Shown here: positions 30,817-41,204 of the stretch, piece by piece
How positions within the stretch are numbered: position 1 is the stretch's first letter
How the letters are laid out: each line of letters starts with the position of its first letter
Assembly: GCA_029961685.1 (NCBI GenBank)
Contig: JARWKL010000003.1
Span: 17,788,467 to 17,852,466, forward strand
Reading direction: 5' to 3'
DNA length: 64,000 bases
Source: Aristolochia californica
Lineage: Eukaryota; Streptophyta; Magnoliopsida; Piperales; Aristolochiaceae
Notes under the pieces: generated by a model
Seen by the model: only the letters and a program-made list of their open reading frames with translations
What the model was told of the DNA's origin: nothing
The model's database searches: none
Made by a program: the position numbers and the translations under genes

Positions 30817-31446
30817 TGTTACAATGTGGGACCCACCATGGTGTTCAAGCTGGTGGGAACACCATAATGATATAGGTCATCAAGAAGTGTCCTAGAGGAT
30901 GTGGGACACCAAGAAGAGTCCTCTCCCAAAGCAAGCACGAGTTAAGGAAGCAAGAAGCACAAGCTGAATTGATTTAGAAGACTTGGAGATCAAGTGGGAC
31001 CCACAAAGATCTCACAAGCTGGGAATCTTATCAAGGTGCGTTGGGAGATCATGAGGGGCCCACAAGGATAAGGCTACGAGCTGGCTTATCCATTCCCCTC
31101 ACGTGAATAATAAAGGACTCCTAGTTCTACTCAAGTTGGTGTTCTAATTGTTTAGTTTAAATAGACTTATTTATATTGAAGAGTTAGAGTTGGAATGTAA
31201 TTAGGATTGAATGATAAGTTGTATAAGGACTCTACCTCCGCCTCTACTATAAAGAGAAGTCTTTTAAGTCAAAATTAATCAAGTCACACATTCAATCGCG
31301 AGTCGGTTCTCTCTCTCCCTCTCCTTACCCTCTCTTCTCCTTATATTTTTTTCTCTTCTTTACCGAGAGCTTTCCTCCCCTTTTATAGGTTTTCTTTCTT
31401 CTTTCTCTTGTTCGTGATCATGGAAAAAAGGATCCTAAATTCAAAA
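30817..31446 (+). repeat. 3' LTR of Ty1/copia element (630 bp)
   Basis: Matches 25959-26597 with scattered substitutions and small indels. Confidence 0.92.
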
Positions 31447-31949
31447 ATTTCTGCTAAGGAAACTTTAACAAACAATAGCCTTGGGGTTTACATTTACATG
31501 CCTATACTGATAATACTCATTTTCACATAACCATGTAAAGAAAGTGTCAAACTAGCCTGCATATAGAAACTTCAACAATGATTGACAAAAAATATGAAGT
31601 AGTGGACAATGCTTACTTACCTTGCAAAAAAAAGAGAGAAATCTTGCATTCTTTCTAGAATGACCTACAAAATAAAACTCATCACACAGGTTACCAAGGA
31701 AAATAAATTGAAAATTCATAACAAAGCAAAATAGATATAAGGCACTAAGTAGCTTTCAGTAAATCTACACAACAACTCCTCCATCCAGATTCCAAGCCCA
31801 TAATTTTAAGGGTTTAAGTATGTGAGTGGGTGTGGAGAGGAGAGAGGAGAGAGGGGAGAGAACTTCGTGACATGACGACCTAAGAATCTACTCAATGATT
31901 ATGAAGCAGACAGTAAACACACTATCAGCCTTCATTTTAGAATGTAATG
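31447..31949. other. No gene seen; AT-rich stretch with GA-rich run
   Basis: No ORF or element recognised. A purine run of GAGAG repeats lies at about 31836-31862. Confidence 0.5.
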
Positions 31950-32396
31950 TGTTAGGTTCTTCCCTTGCCATGGATCGAGTCACCCTTCTTTCCTCTCTTC
32001 CCTCCATGGATGATCTTGACGTTGGAAGAGAATTCTTGTTTCTTGAACGAGTAATGGTGGAACTCAATTAGAACGAAGGAGCTTTGGAGGAAGCTCAACC
32101 TTGGACCTCAAAGGGAGAATCCTACCTTGACCTCTGAGGGAGAATCAGACCTGTAAAATATAATTTTCTTGATACTTGCCTCTCTTTTCCTTCACGTCCC
32201 CCTAAATAGGGTTGAGGACGAAAAATACAAGATGACCCATAGGTCAAGTGGTTCACGCCACATTACACTAAACCAACCCAAAGTAAACCAAACCAAATAA
32301 AGTAAACCAAACCGAATTGAAATTACATGAAAGTAAATTGACATAATTTAATTCCTATGCCTAAGGATAAATCGTGATGCTATGGAGTCCATAACA
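31950..32396 (-). repeat. 3' LTR of truncated chromovirus (447 bp)
   Basis: Edges TGTTAGGTTC and CCATAACA. The section at about 32085-32150 is nearly the reverse complement of the U5 region of the capture-element LTR. Confidence 0.88.
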
Positions 32397-32401
32397 TCAC
32401 T

Positions 32402-32424
32402 CCCCCCCCCCCCCCCCCCCCCCC
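32402..32424. repeat. 23-bp poly(C)/poly(G) expansion in polypurine tract
   Basis: Twenty-three consecutive C on the plus strand at the position where sister elements have 6-8 (9719 onward, 47374 onward, reverse of 40474 onward). On the element strand this is a G run directly next to the LTR, that is, the plus-strand primer of reverse transcription. Confidence 0.9.
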
Positions 32425-32429
32425 AGAGA

Positions 32430-32890
32430 AAGAGCTTGTCCTCAAGCTCAAATTATGGGTAGAGGGTGCGAAATGCCGCTAATGGGTCCCATGTTGTGTC
32501 ACTGGGGTCAGCATCTGCCCATTGCACTAAGATCTCCCTATCAACCTAAATACGGCGAGTTTGTAATACCTGTGTCGGGGTAAAAAGTACACATCCCTCA
32601 TGGAGTGGGGGCCGCGGGGTATGAAGCAAAGGCGAATCACCTTGGAAGGCCTTTAATTGTGAGACATGAAAGACGTTGTGAATTCTGGCCTCAGGCGGAA
32701 GCTGCAATCGGTAGGCCACTGTCCCAATGCGGTCCATCACCTGAAAGGGACCATAATATTTTGGAGAGAGCTTGTGACATTTAAAGGCTGTCAGTGACAG
32801 CTGCCAGTAGTGTTGGAGACGCAACCAAACATAATCTCCAGGAGAAAAGAAGACTTCCCGGTGCTTCTTGTCATAATATTTTTTTTATAG
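32430..32890 (-). pseudogene. Integrase C-terminus and chromodomain tail, truncated
   Basis: 32546-32824 reads [60 protein letters not shown]. The chromodomain-like end (VQWADADPSD-like, then FELEDKL) follows to 32430 with a stop near 32543. Confidence 0.82.
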
Positions 32891-33084
32891 AATGGGAGAA
32901 ATGTGCCTAGATAGAGAGACGAAGAAACTGCTAATGAAACTGCTATGGAGGGAGTGCAATCCCCTTTACCCATGAAATCACCACATTAGAGTCCCCCTCC
33001 ATGATGATGACTGATATGAAATGATCCATGTGATGAAAGAGACCATACAAAAGATCTTGCCTCCTTTTCAATTCAATGAATTTT
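32891..33084. other. No gene seen
   Basis: Between the chromovirus break and duplicated segment A; nothing recognised. Confidence 0.4.
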
Positions 33085-33960
33085 ATAGCATCCAAATAAG
33101 GGCGCAGGATCTGCCTTACATGGCGGTGGATAATTTCCCCAAGCCAGGTGGTCCAGGGCTGTGATCACAAAACAAAGAAGAGAAAGTTGGAAACATGCAA
33201 CCATTCATTATCTTCTTAACTCAAGGAATTTCTGGTTTTCTAGTACATGAGGGAGGACTTGAATGATCAAGTGTCTTTTGTAACTAGTAGTAGCTAGCCC
33301 ATGAGAAAAAAAAATTCATATATAACATACTAAAATAGAATATTTTACAAAAAAAATTAACTTTCTGAAAATAGAAATTCTTCCTCCATCTTTTACTTAT
33401 GTTAAATTGTTTTAGATGAATTTCTTCTTCCACTAGTAAGGCATGTACTAGATCAGAAGCCATGATTCTTTATGATGTACTTGGGGGTAGATTCGCCTCT
33501 GAAAGAATCAGAACCTTATTTTTATCTTTCGTTCTTTCATTGTGTTTGTTGAAGTTTTTTTTCCTATGGGTTGCTATGATTATTCGTTCTTAAACTCTCT
33601 TTGTTGCCACTATGAAGGTTGTGAAGAAAAGTAGAACTTGGTTCACTGTATTTTATTCTATAGTTGAGAATGTCGGCATGTCATTAGTTTTTAATCTTGG
33701 TAACTAGATTTTTACCAACTTATGTACAAAAATTTTTCAAATTATATTTTTCTCAGTGTCAGAAGAAGCATACTTACGTCTATCCGCACTTCAAAGAAAA
33801 GGTGTTTGGCCACTAGGACCCTTTGCAAACTTTATCATCCTAAGAAAAGAAGCAAGTGCTGAAAGGGGAAAAACATAGAAGAGCAGGGAAAAGGTACAGG
33901 GCGTTAGTTTGATTGTCTCAAATTAATTGACAGTGGGTGTATTAGGTCACCTGTATTTTA
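33085..33960. repeat. Duplicated segment A (partner 40943-43643)
   Basis: AAGGGCGCAGGATCTGCC, GTGGATAATTTCCCCAAGCC, GAGGGAGGACTTGAATGATC and CATGATTCTTTATGATGTAC all recur, slightly changed, in the partner. This copy lacks the LINE, TRIM and solo-LTR insertions found in the partner, so it serves as an empty-site reference: GCTAGCCCATGAG at 33293-33305 is the unoccupied LINE site. What the segment was originally is unknown; no ORF is recognisable. Confidence 0.85.
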
Positions 33961-34142
33961 GAATCAAATGACAAAGCCTGGGGATGGGGATAGTTTATCT
34001 TATGATAGAAAATATTTTGATTATATTGGCCTTGACATCAGTGTCTGCAACCAGTGGGAGATAATGTAGTCCTCATACACAACCATAAAAACAAAAAACA
34101 TAAGAATGATCCTCTACAACCACTTGAAACCAAATTGATGCA
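33961..34142. other. No gene seen; partly repeated at 35280-35360
   Basis: GATAGAAAATATTTTGATTA with CCTTGACAT recurs as GATAGACAATATGTTGATTA at about 35319. No function recognised. Confidence 0.4.
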
Positions 34143-34330
34143 CTAGATGTTTCTAGCTATATATAGACTTTTATAACTTTCATACCTTTGCCTCTCAACT
34201 GAAAAACAGTATGGTTGATTCATACAAACTTCTTCGTGTAGGTTACCATTTAGGAATGTATTTTGGATGTTGAGAGGATGAAGTTTTAGCTGAAAGTTTG
34301 CAAAAAGAGAGAGCAAAACTCTTAACAACT
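34143..34330 (-). pseudogene. Ty1/copia reverse transcriptase relic
   Basis: Minus strand reads VLLSLFANFQLKLHPLNIQN then TFLNGNLHEEVCMNQP and ESYKSLY, matching the family's LDVKNAFLNGDLKEEVYM and KSLYGLKQ region. Only about 60 codons are visible; a very old remnant. Confidence 0.6.
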
Positions 34331-34684
34331 AAAGTTTGGCCACCAAAGAAGAAGTTTCCTCATGTCCAAAATAAAGACAAACACCATTTTTATAGTTTTT
34401 CACAAACACAACTCAAGTTGCTAATAAACCAAAATCAAGTTGCTAATCAATTCCCAATATTTATTTACACTTTGGTGTTTAATCCACTAAGTAAAAACCC
34501 AATGGAACTTATTATCAAAGGCCACAAAGGCTAACTATAGCAATGCTCACAAAGGGACTTAAAAAAGCATTAAACAAGCCACACAAGCATTCACAAAAAG
34601 ATTTTCATCAACTCAACCACAACTCAAAAGGCTATCTAATTTATGTGGTTTGAGGATTTGGTCTGAGCCTATACAAGTTGGGAT

Positions 34685-34862
34685 GGCATCAAATCGAGCC
34701 CAGCTCGAACCTGCCTATGTTCAAGCTGGGCTTGATTTAAATATTTCAAACTTGAGCTCGAGGTGAACCCAACATTGAGCCTAAAATTGTAATCGAGCTC
34801 GAATCCAATAATTTTAACAAAGTTCGAGATCGAGCTCGAGCTGAGTTCGAGCTCACTCCAAT
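34685..34862. repeat. Palindrome-rich stretch (GAGCTCGAG motifs) with a hairpin
   Basis: TCGAGCCCAGCT (34697 onward) and AAGCTGGGCTTGA (34722 onward) are inverted copies around a short loop. Further on GAGCTCGAG-type words recur around 34795-34850. Not identified; resembles internal repeats of some plant DNA transposons or satellites. Confidence 0.5.
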
Positions 34863-34899
34863 GATTGCAAGGGGGAGAGACAGAGCTCGAGCACCAAAT

Positions 34900-36690
34900 G
34901 ATAAAAACATTGGAGTCCCCTTCTATGAGCACCTTTACATTGTTTATATTTCATTGGTTTCCATTTTCTTTTTATGCGGATGATGCTAATTTCATAGCAA
35001 AAAAATATAATTTCTGAGTTATCAGTGGAAGCCAAAATCAACAAGAACACTTAGTTTTACGTAAACATGCCTGATAATATTATCATCATAAGAAGGATTT
35101 GATCTTCTATAAAGTCACAAAATAAATGTAGTTTCCATAAAAAATAACACTCAAACATAATGGGTGGATCAACTACTAAACCTACCACAATGTTAACTAA
35201 TTAGCCTATGCATGAGAAAAGGTTAATCACCAGTATCCTATTGGCTATGAAACTTTATAGTTAATAATAAATATTGACTAGGGCTGGAACTAGGTCACAT
35301 TCAGGGAAGGATATTTTCTTTTGTGATAGACAATATGTTGATTATGTTATCCTTGACATTGATGAGGAAGAAGTTGTAATAGGTAAGGATCCAATCTCAT
35401 CTTTCTAATTTTTTTTAATTGAAATTTACATTTTTTACACCTTGGCTTAGCATTTCCTATTAATATATATGTTTCTATTGCACTTTTTGATATAATGGTC
35501 TAGAAACTATACATAGCCTGGAAATTGAGACGAAGATGTAGATATGTTTGAATAGTAACAGGCCCACAACAGTGTTCCGCTAATTTAGGGAGTACTACAA
35601 TATTTTTGAGGAATTGATTGAAGCTCATCTAAATACTCTAAAAAACGTTACATGAATAGGTGAGATACTCTCACGTTCACCTTCTTTTATGAAAGGGATG
35701 AAAAATGTTATATTAAAAAGGAATAGAAAGTCCAAAGAAGCTCACCCAAAAATTGAGAACTATGTGATTAGGATAAAAGCTGTATTTTAAATAATTTTTT
35801 GAAGAGGCTCTTGCATGGCTCCTTGGATATGGGACCACTATCTTGATATAATCATTGTGATTTATGCTACTTCATGGCTATCTAAAACTTTTGGTTGTAC
35901 ATACAAAGCGAAGACTTTTAAACAAGGACTGTTGATTCTTATGGTGTTTGTTGAGTTTCAATAAACAGTCAAAAAAATTGAGGTAAGTTTTATAGATGTT
36001 ATTGTAGATGAAGTCACCCTAGGTTTTAAGAACTTTTGTGTGTCTTCTAGAGATCCTTGCCCTAGAAGAGAAAGAGATGAGACCCAGGGGGTTGTGTTTT
36101 GCATGGTTTGGTTCGATGACTAACTTTTACCCGATTAGGGCGGTTATTTATTTTGAAGTGTTTGGGGATGTGAGTGTGTAGCTTATAGTAAAAAAACTAG
36201 AAAATTGAAGCAAAGGAGTTTGATTTTACCTCCTTGATGATGATTTTGCTCCATCAATTTTGGAGTGTTGATAATATATATTGTACTGTGGCTGGTAGAA
36301 AGCATGGTTGTTTTATGTTCCTCTGATAGAACCAGATAAAGCTTCGGTTCATTAACTGCTTATGAGTTTTCATTTTGCATTCCCCTTTCTTAAGTGTTCC
36401 TGATTTCAATATAGGATTAGGAGGTGCCTTCTTCTTTTCTATCTATATTGATTTGGCTTTGCAATGACTGCAACATGTTTCTCTTGGAATATAACCCAAT
36501 TTGTTTTGGACCACTTAACTTTTCTATTATAGCTTTAGATTTAAATTGAATAATCAGATAATTAAACTAGATGTGGGGAGGTTAATCTATTTTGATTTAT
36601 TGGATGCACATAAGATGCGTAAATCCTTAAATCCCAAACATAGACAGGAGGCAAACAATTATGCAATGATTTATGAGAGTTGGACCATCC
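34900..36690. other. No gene recognised, AT-rich
   Basis: Six-frame reading shows only short frames without domain motifs. The stretch around 35280-35360 is a diverged copy of 33961-34060. May be old intergenic or degraded transposon DNA. Confidence 0.4.
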
Positions 36691-36860
36691 TAGAGCCATT
36701 TTTTTGTAGTTATGTAGGTTGATATGGGGCATTTCCATTCTATTTGTTGATGATACAGATCTACTACATTTTGCGTGGATGTATTTCTTGTAGGGTCCTA
36801 AATGGGTTAAATCTTGAAAAGGTAAAAGTTGTTTAGTTCCCCATTCAGTTTGCCTTTACG
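36691..36860 (+). pseudogene. Possible LINE reverse transcriptase relic
   Basis: ISILFVDDTDLLHFAW resembles the LLFADDTLLFC box of L1-type RT, followed in another frame by VLNGLNLEKVKVV, similar to SGLKINLxKS. Very short and weak. Confidence 0.3.
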
Positions 36861-37065
36861 TATTCTATTATCTGTTTCATTTGGAATGGCTAAAAGGTGT
36901 TTTGTTACCTGTCTATTTATTCGATTAGTTGTGGATAAATGTGTAATAGCAAATAGAGTAAGAAATAACTTAAGAAATCTGAAATTATTGTTAAATTCTA
37001 AACATATTAAAATATTTAATAAATATATAATTAATGAATTTATAACTTGTTAAAGTTGGTCAAGG

Positions 37066-37356
37066 TGTTAAACACCTAGCCAATACTACCCAAAAGACTG
37101 GCCTATTAGGAGCGGAATACATAGGTATTTAACCCAGGACCATAACATCACACCCCACCTTCGCGAGCCGACGACCACGGCAGCGTAACGACACTGGCCC
37201 AACCCGGTGGCCTACTCTAGCGGCGGCCTACTCCTAGTGCCCCTTCACAGTTCTCTAGGTTGTCCCTTCCAAACCTACCAGTAATTTTAATCCAGCCTTT
37301 GCACGCCCCGGGACTCGAACTCGCGACGTGGGAGCCCGCTCTGATACCAAATGTTA
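37066..37356 (-). mobile_element. TRIM copy 2, 5' LTR reduced to 5 bp
   Basis: Minus orientation. 82-bp LTR at 37066-37147 (plus strand TGTTAAACACC to GACCATAACA), PPT side TCACACCCCACC, T-arm-like motif (reverse of GACTCGAAC, 37312-37320), primer site (reverse of CTCTGATACCA, ending 37349). Then only TGTTA of the second LTR before chromovirus protease sequence. Left flank CAAGG equals the right flank of TRIM copy 3. Confidence 0.85.
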
Positions 37357-40300
37357 GTATTACAACAACAGAATGGTCTTTCTGTATCAGTAGCCAATGG
37401 GGCTAAAATTACTAGTGTAGGCATATCACCAGCCACACACTTTGATATTGAGGGATATGAATTTGTTGCAGATTTTCTGGTGATTCCACAATCAGGATTC
37501 AATTTGGTGCTAGGAATTACATGGCTACAATTGTTGGGACCAATACTATGGGATTTCCAAGCTCTGACCATGTCTTTTATAGAGGACCAACATCAGATTA
37601 TATTGCATGGCACACAAGCACCACTCACCTGCGCACTACAGGTTGCCCAGGTCCAGTCCACAAACACATGTCAGTTATCTCACTTACTTACAGAATTTGA
37701 GGATATCTTTCAAGACCCTACTGCCTTACCGCCACTGAGGCACCGTGATCACCGTATCCGTTTGAAAATGGGTACCGAGCTAGTAGTGGTATGTCCATAT
37801 TGTTACCCTCACTTACAGAAGGATGAGATTGAAAGGAAGTGCCAGCAGATGTTAGCACAGGGTATTATTCAGCCCAGCAGGTCTCCTTTTTCTTCACCGG
37901 TATTACTAGTCCGCAAGCATGATAAGTCATGGAGGTTCTGTGTAGATTACTGACAACTCAATGCCCATACAATTAAAGATAAATTTCCTATTCCAGTGGT
38001 GGACGAGCTGTTAGACGAGCTACATGGAGCTACAATTTTTACTAAACTCGATTTGAAATCTGGCTATCATCAAATCCGAGTTCATCCATCAGATGTGGAG
38101 AAAACAGTGTTCCGCACACATCACGACCATTTTGAATTCCTCGTAATGCCATTTGGTCTGTCAAATGCGCTTTCCACCTTCCAGGCCCTCATGAATGAGG
38201 TATTTTCTCCTCTCTTGAGAAAATATGTATTGGTCTTTTTCGACGATATTTTGGTCTATAGCAATAGCTGGGAAGAACATTTTCAGCACCTTCACCAGGT
38301 ATTTTCTCTTATACATTCACATCATTTGGTTTTAAATCGATCAAAATGTTCTATGGGCACATCAGAAGTGACATATTTAGGCCACGTTATTTCAGCATCA
38401 GGGGTGAAGGTAGACCAGAGTAAGATACAAGCTGTCACAGATTGGCCTATTCCTACAATAGGCTTAGGAGGATTTTTGGGCCTAGCTGGATATTATAGAA
38501 AATTTATTCGTAGCTCTGGCCAGCTTGCAGCTCCACTCAACAATCTCCTCAAGAAAAATGCTTTTACCTGGTCAGAGACAGCAGCTCATTCCTTTCAGCA
38601 ATTGAAAGACGCCTTATCATCCACCCCAGTTTTGCAGCTCCCCGACTTTGAGGAGTCCTTTGTAGTGGAATGTGATGCTTTGGGGGGTGGTATTGGCACA
38701 GTGTTGCACCAACAGGGCCACCCGATTGCTTATTTTAGCCATCAACTGGGCCAACACCACCACAAATTGGCAGCTTATGAGAGGGAATTGATTGGATTGG
38801 TGAAAGCTATACAACATTGGCGCCCTTATCTGTGGGGATGTTCTTTTTTTATTCGCACTGATCATTGCAGCCTCAAGTATCTTCTTGAGCAACGTCTCAC
38901 TACTTCACCACAACAGCATTGATTAAGTAAGTTTATGGGGTTTGACTTTTCTGTCGAGTATAAACCGGGAAGTTTGAATGTAGGGGCTGATGCCTTATCT
39001 CGCCGGGACATTCCAGAGCCGCAATTAAACGGCATTAGTCAGCCCAGAGCTCTCTTGTTGGATTCTATATAGGAAGAGGCACAACAGTACCCGGATATTC
39101 TCTCCTTATGCCAGGATATCCAGCAGGGCACAACAGCACCACATTGGACGATTCAGGACAATCTCGTCCTCTACAAAGACAGAATTTTTCTACACCACAC
39201 ATCCCCTCTGATTAACAACATTTTAGCCTCCTTCCATGATAGTACACATGAGGGCCAACAGAAAACATATTTCCGGATCAGTAGGGAATTTTATTGGAGG
39301 GGCATGAAGCACAGTATAGCTGACTATGTGGCAGCTTGTCAGACTTGTCAACGGAATAAAGCTGAAACATTAAGTCCAGCGGGGTTGCTCCAACCACTTC
39401 AGCTTCCATCACAGGTCTGGTCTGATATTTCTATGGACTTCATAGATGGACTTCCCTCTTCATCGGGTAAATCTGTTATCCTTGTCATGGTGGATTGTTT
39501 CTCTAAATATGGGCATTTCATTCCTCTGGCACATCCTTACACTGCAACTCAGGTAGCTCAACTTTTTATGGATAACATTGTACGATTACATGGGATGCCT
39601 AATTCAATTAGCAGTGATAGGGATGCAATCTTTACAAGTACCTTCTGGAAAGAACTCTTCAAGTTACAAGGCACAATGTTAGCCTTTTCTTCAGCCTACC
39701 ATCCACAGACTGATGGTCACACAGAGGTCATCAACAGAACCATTGAAATGTATCTCCACTGTTTCGTGGGGGACTCACCTAAGAGGTGGGTTAAATGGCT
39801 CACCTGGGCTGAGTTCTGTTACAACACCTCCTACCATAGCGCACTCGGCACAATCCCATTCAAGGTGGTATATGGTAGAGAACCTCCCCGTCTTTTAGCC
39901 TATGAACTAGGGGCCTCTAAAGTTGCCACATTGGACCAATCATTAGCTGAAAGAGACACATTCATCACTGAGGTACGCACTCATCTATAGAAGGCACAAA
40001 ATTCTATGAAACAATATTATGACAAGAAGCACCGGGAAGTCTTCTTTTCTCCTGGAGATTATGTTTGGTTGCGTTTCCAACACTACCGGCAACTGTCGTT
40101 GACAGCCTCCAAACATCACAAGCTCTCTCCAAAATATTATGGTCCCTTTCAGGTGATGGACCGCATTGGGACAGTGGCCTACAGATTGCAGCTTCCACCA
40201 GAGGCCAGAATTCACAACGTCTTTCATGTCTCACAATTAAAGGCCTTCCACGGAGATTCGCCTTTGCTGAACACCCCGCTGCCACCACTCCATGAGGGAC

Positions 40301-40503
40301 GTGTACTTTCTACCCCGACACAGGTATTACAAACTCGTCATATTAAGGGTGATTGGGAGAACTTAGTGCAATGGGCAGATACTGACCCCAGTGACACGAC
40401 ATGGGAGCCATTAGCGGCGTTTTGCACCCTCTACCCATACTTTGAGCTTGAGGACAAGCTCTTTCTCCAACCGAGGGGGGGGTTGATGTTATGGACTCCA
40501 TAG
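37357..40503 (+). pseudogene. Nearly intact chromovirus pol (protease end, RT, RNase H, integrase, chromodomain)
   Basis: One frame over about 1050 codons, interrupted by only four stops: TGA 37951 (Arg in family, DYRQLNAH), TGA 38920 (Trp, QQHWLSK), TAG 39070 and TAG 39988 (Gln, THLQKAQ). [36 protein letters not shown], intact box VFFDDILVYS; a few codons are lost at WPIPTIGLGGFLGL. RNase H: FVVECDALGGGIGTVLHQ, FIRTDHCSLKYLLEQ. Integrase: HDSTHEGQQ, CQTCQRNK, SMDFIDGLP, SDRDAIF, QTDGHTEV. End: [42 protein letters not shown], reading through the PPT into the LTR. All DDE residues are present. Confidence 0.92.
40471..40486 (+). other. Polypurine tract
   Basis: CCGAGGGGGGGGTTGA before LTR start TGTTATGG; overlaps the end of pol. 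Confidence 0.75.
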
Positions 40504-40578
40504 CATCACGAGTTATCCATAGGCATAGGAATTAAATTATGTTAATTTACTTTTCATGTAATTTCAATTCGGTTTGGA
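40487..40578 (+). repeat. 3' LTR fragment of chromovirus (92 bp)
   Basis: Starts TGTTATGGACTCC and matches the reverse complement of about 32300-32396; interrupted by TRIM copy 3 after CGGTTTGGA. Confidence 0.82.
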
Positions 40579-40897
40579 TGTTATGGTCCTGGGTTAAATA
40601 CCTATGTCTTCCGCTCCTAACAAGCCGGTCTTTTGGGTAGTATTGGCTAGGTGCTTAACATTTGGTATCAGAGCAGGCACCACGTTGCGGGTTCGAATCC
40701 CGGAAGGGGCGACCTAGAGGCCAGATTAAAATTACTGGTAGACCCAAAAGGTGGGTCGGGCCAGTGTCGCTAGAGTGGGCCGCCGAGGATGCCGACTCAT
40801 AATGAGGAGAGTATTGTTATGATCCTGGGGTTAAATACTTGGCTTTCTGCTACCTACCAGGCCGGTCTTTTGGGTAGTATTGGCTAGGTACTTAACA
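40579..40897 (+). mobile_element. TRIM copy 3, complete (319 bp)
   Basis: LTRs 40579-40660 (82 bp) and 40815-40897 (83 bp), edges TGTTATGG and TTAACA. Primer site TGGTATCAGAGC at 40663-40674, T-arm-like GTTCGAATC at 40691-40699. Left flank TTGGA and right flank CAAGG differ, but CAAGG matches the left flank of TRIM copy 2. No coding capacity. Confidence 0.9.
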
Positions 40898-41204
40898 CAA
40901 GGGCCATCCTAAAATGACTTTTCCCAAAAATCCCAACTACTATCCACATAAGGGTGCAAGATCTGCCCCATATGGTGGTGGATAACTTCCCCAAGCCGGC
41001 TTGTCCAAGGCTATTGGATGCTAATATCACTGAACGCATAAATAATGTTGGTAGAGAAAGCTAGAAATGTGTAACCATCCATTATCTTCTCAACTCAAGG
41101 AATTCCTGGTTTTCTAGTCCCTAAGGGAGGACTTGAATGTTCAAGTTTCTTTTGTAACTAGTAGTTGCTAGTCCAAGAGTTGATAGCTAGCATGGCATAT
41201 CCTT

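Larger units (their letters stand above)
25959..31446 (+). mobile_element. Complete Ty1/copia element, coding regions broken
   Basis: LTRs at 25959-26597 and 30817-31446 with edges TGTTACAATG and TAAATTCAACA (last CA is AA in the 3' copy). Flanks ATTGC and ATTTC are a 4-of-5 target duplication. Order gag, protease, integrase, RT, RNase H identifies Ty1/copia. Gag has a large internal deletion and there are stops and frameshifts in pol, so it is not autonomous. Same LTR family as the element at 43644. Confidence 0.93.
31950..32890 (-). mobile_element. 3' end of a chromovirus (LTR, PPT, integrase tail)
   Basis: Minus strand: integrase C-terminus, polypurine tract, then LTR 31950-32396. It breaks off at about 32880-32890, just upstream of the DKKHREVF codons, where unrelated sequence begins. 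LTR and protein are the family of 9306-14523. No target duplication can be checked because one end is missing. Confidence 0.88.
37357..40578 (+). mobile_element. Chromovirus truncated at both ends between two inverted TRIMs
   Basis: Starts inside protease (LVLQQQNGLSVSVANGAK) right after TRIM copy 2 and ends 92 bp into its 3' LTR where TRIM copy 3 begins. The 5' LTR, gag and protease active site are missing. The pol frame is the best preserved in the window. Left junction shares TTA(GT) between TRIM and chromovirus, suggesting a short-homology join. Confidence 0.88.

Noticed and set aside
35540..36060. Possible transposase gene
   Set aside because: Only short frames with stops and no DDE or zinc-finger motif.
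40663..40702. A tRNA gene in the TRIM
   Set aside because: Only the T-arm-like motif and the primer-site complement are present; there is no acceptor stem pairing, anticodon arm or A box in the right place.
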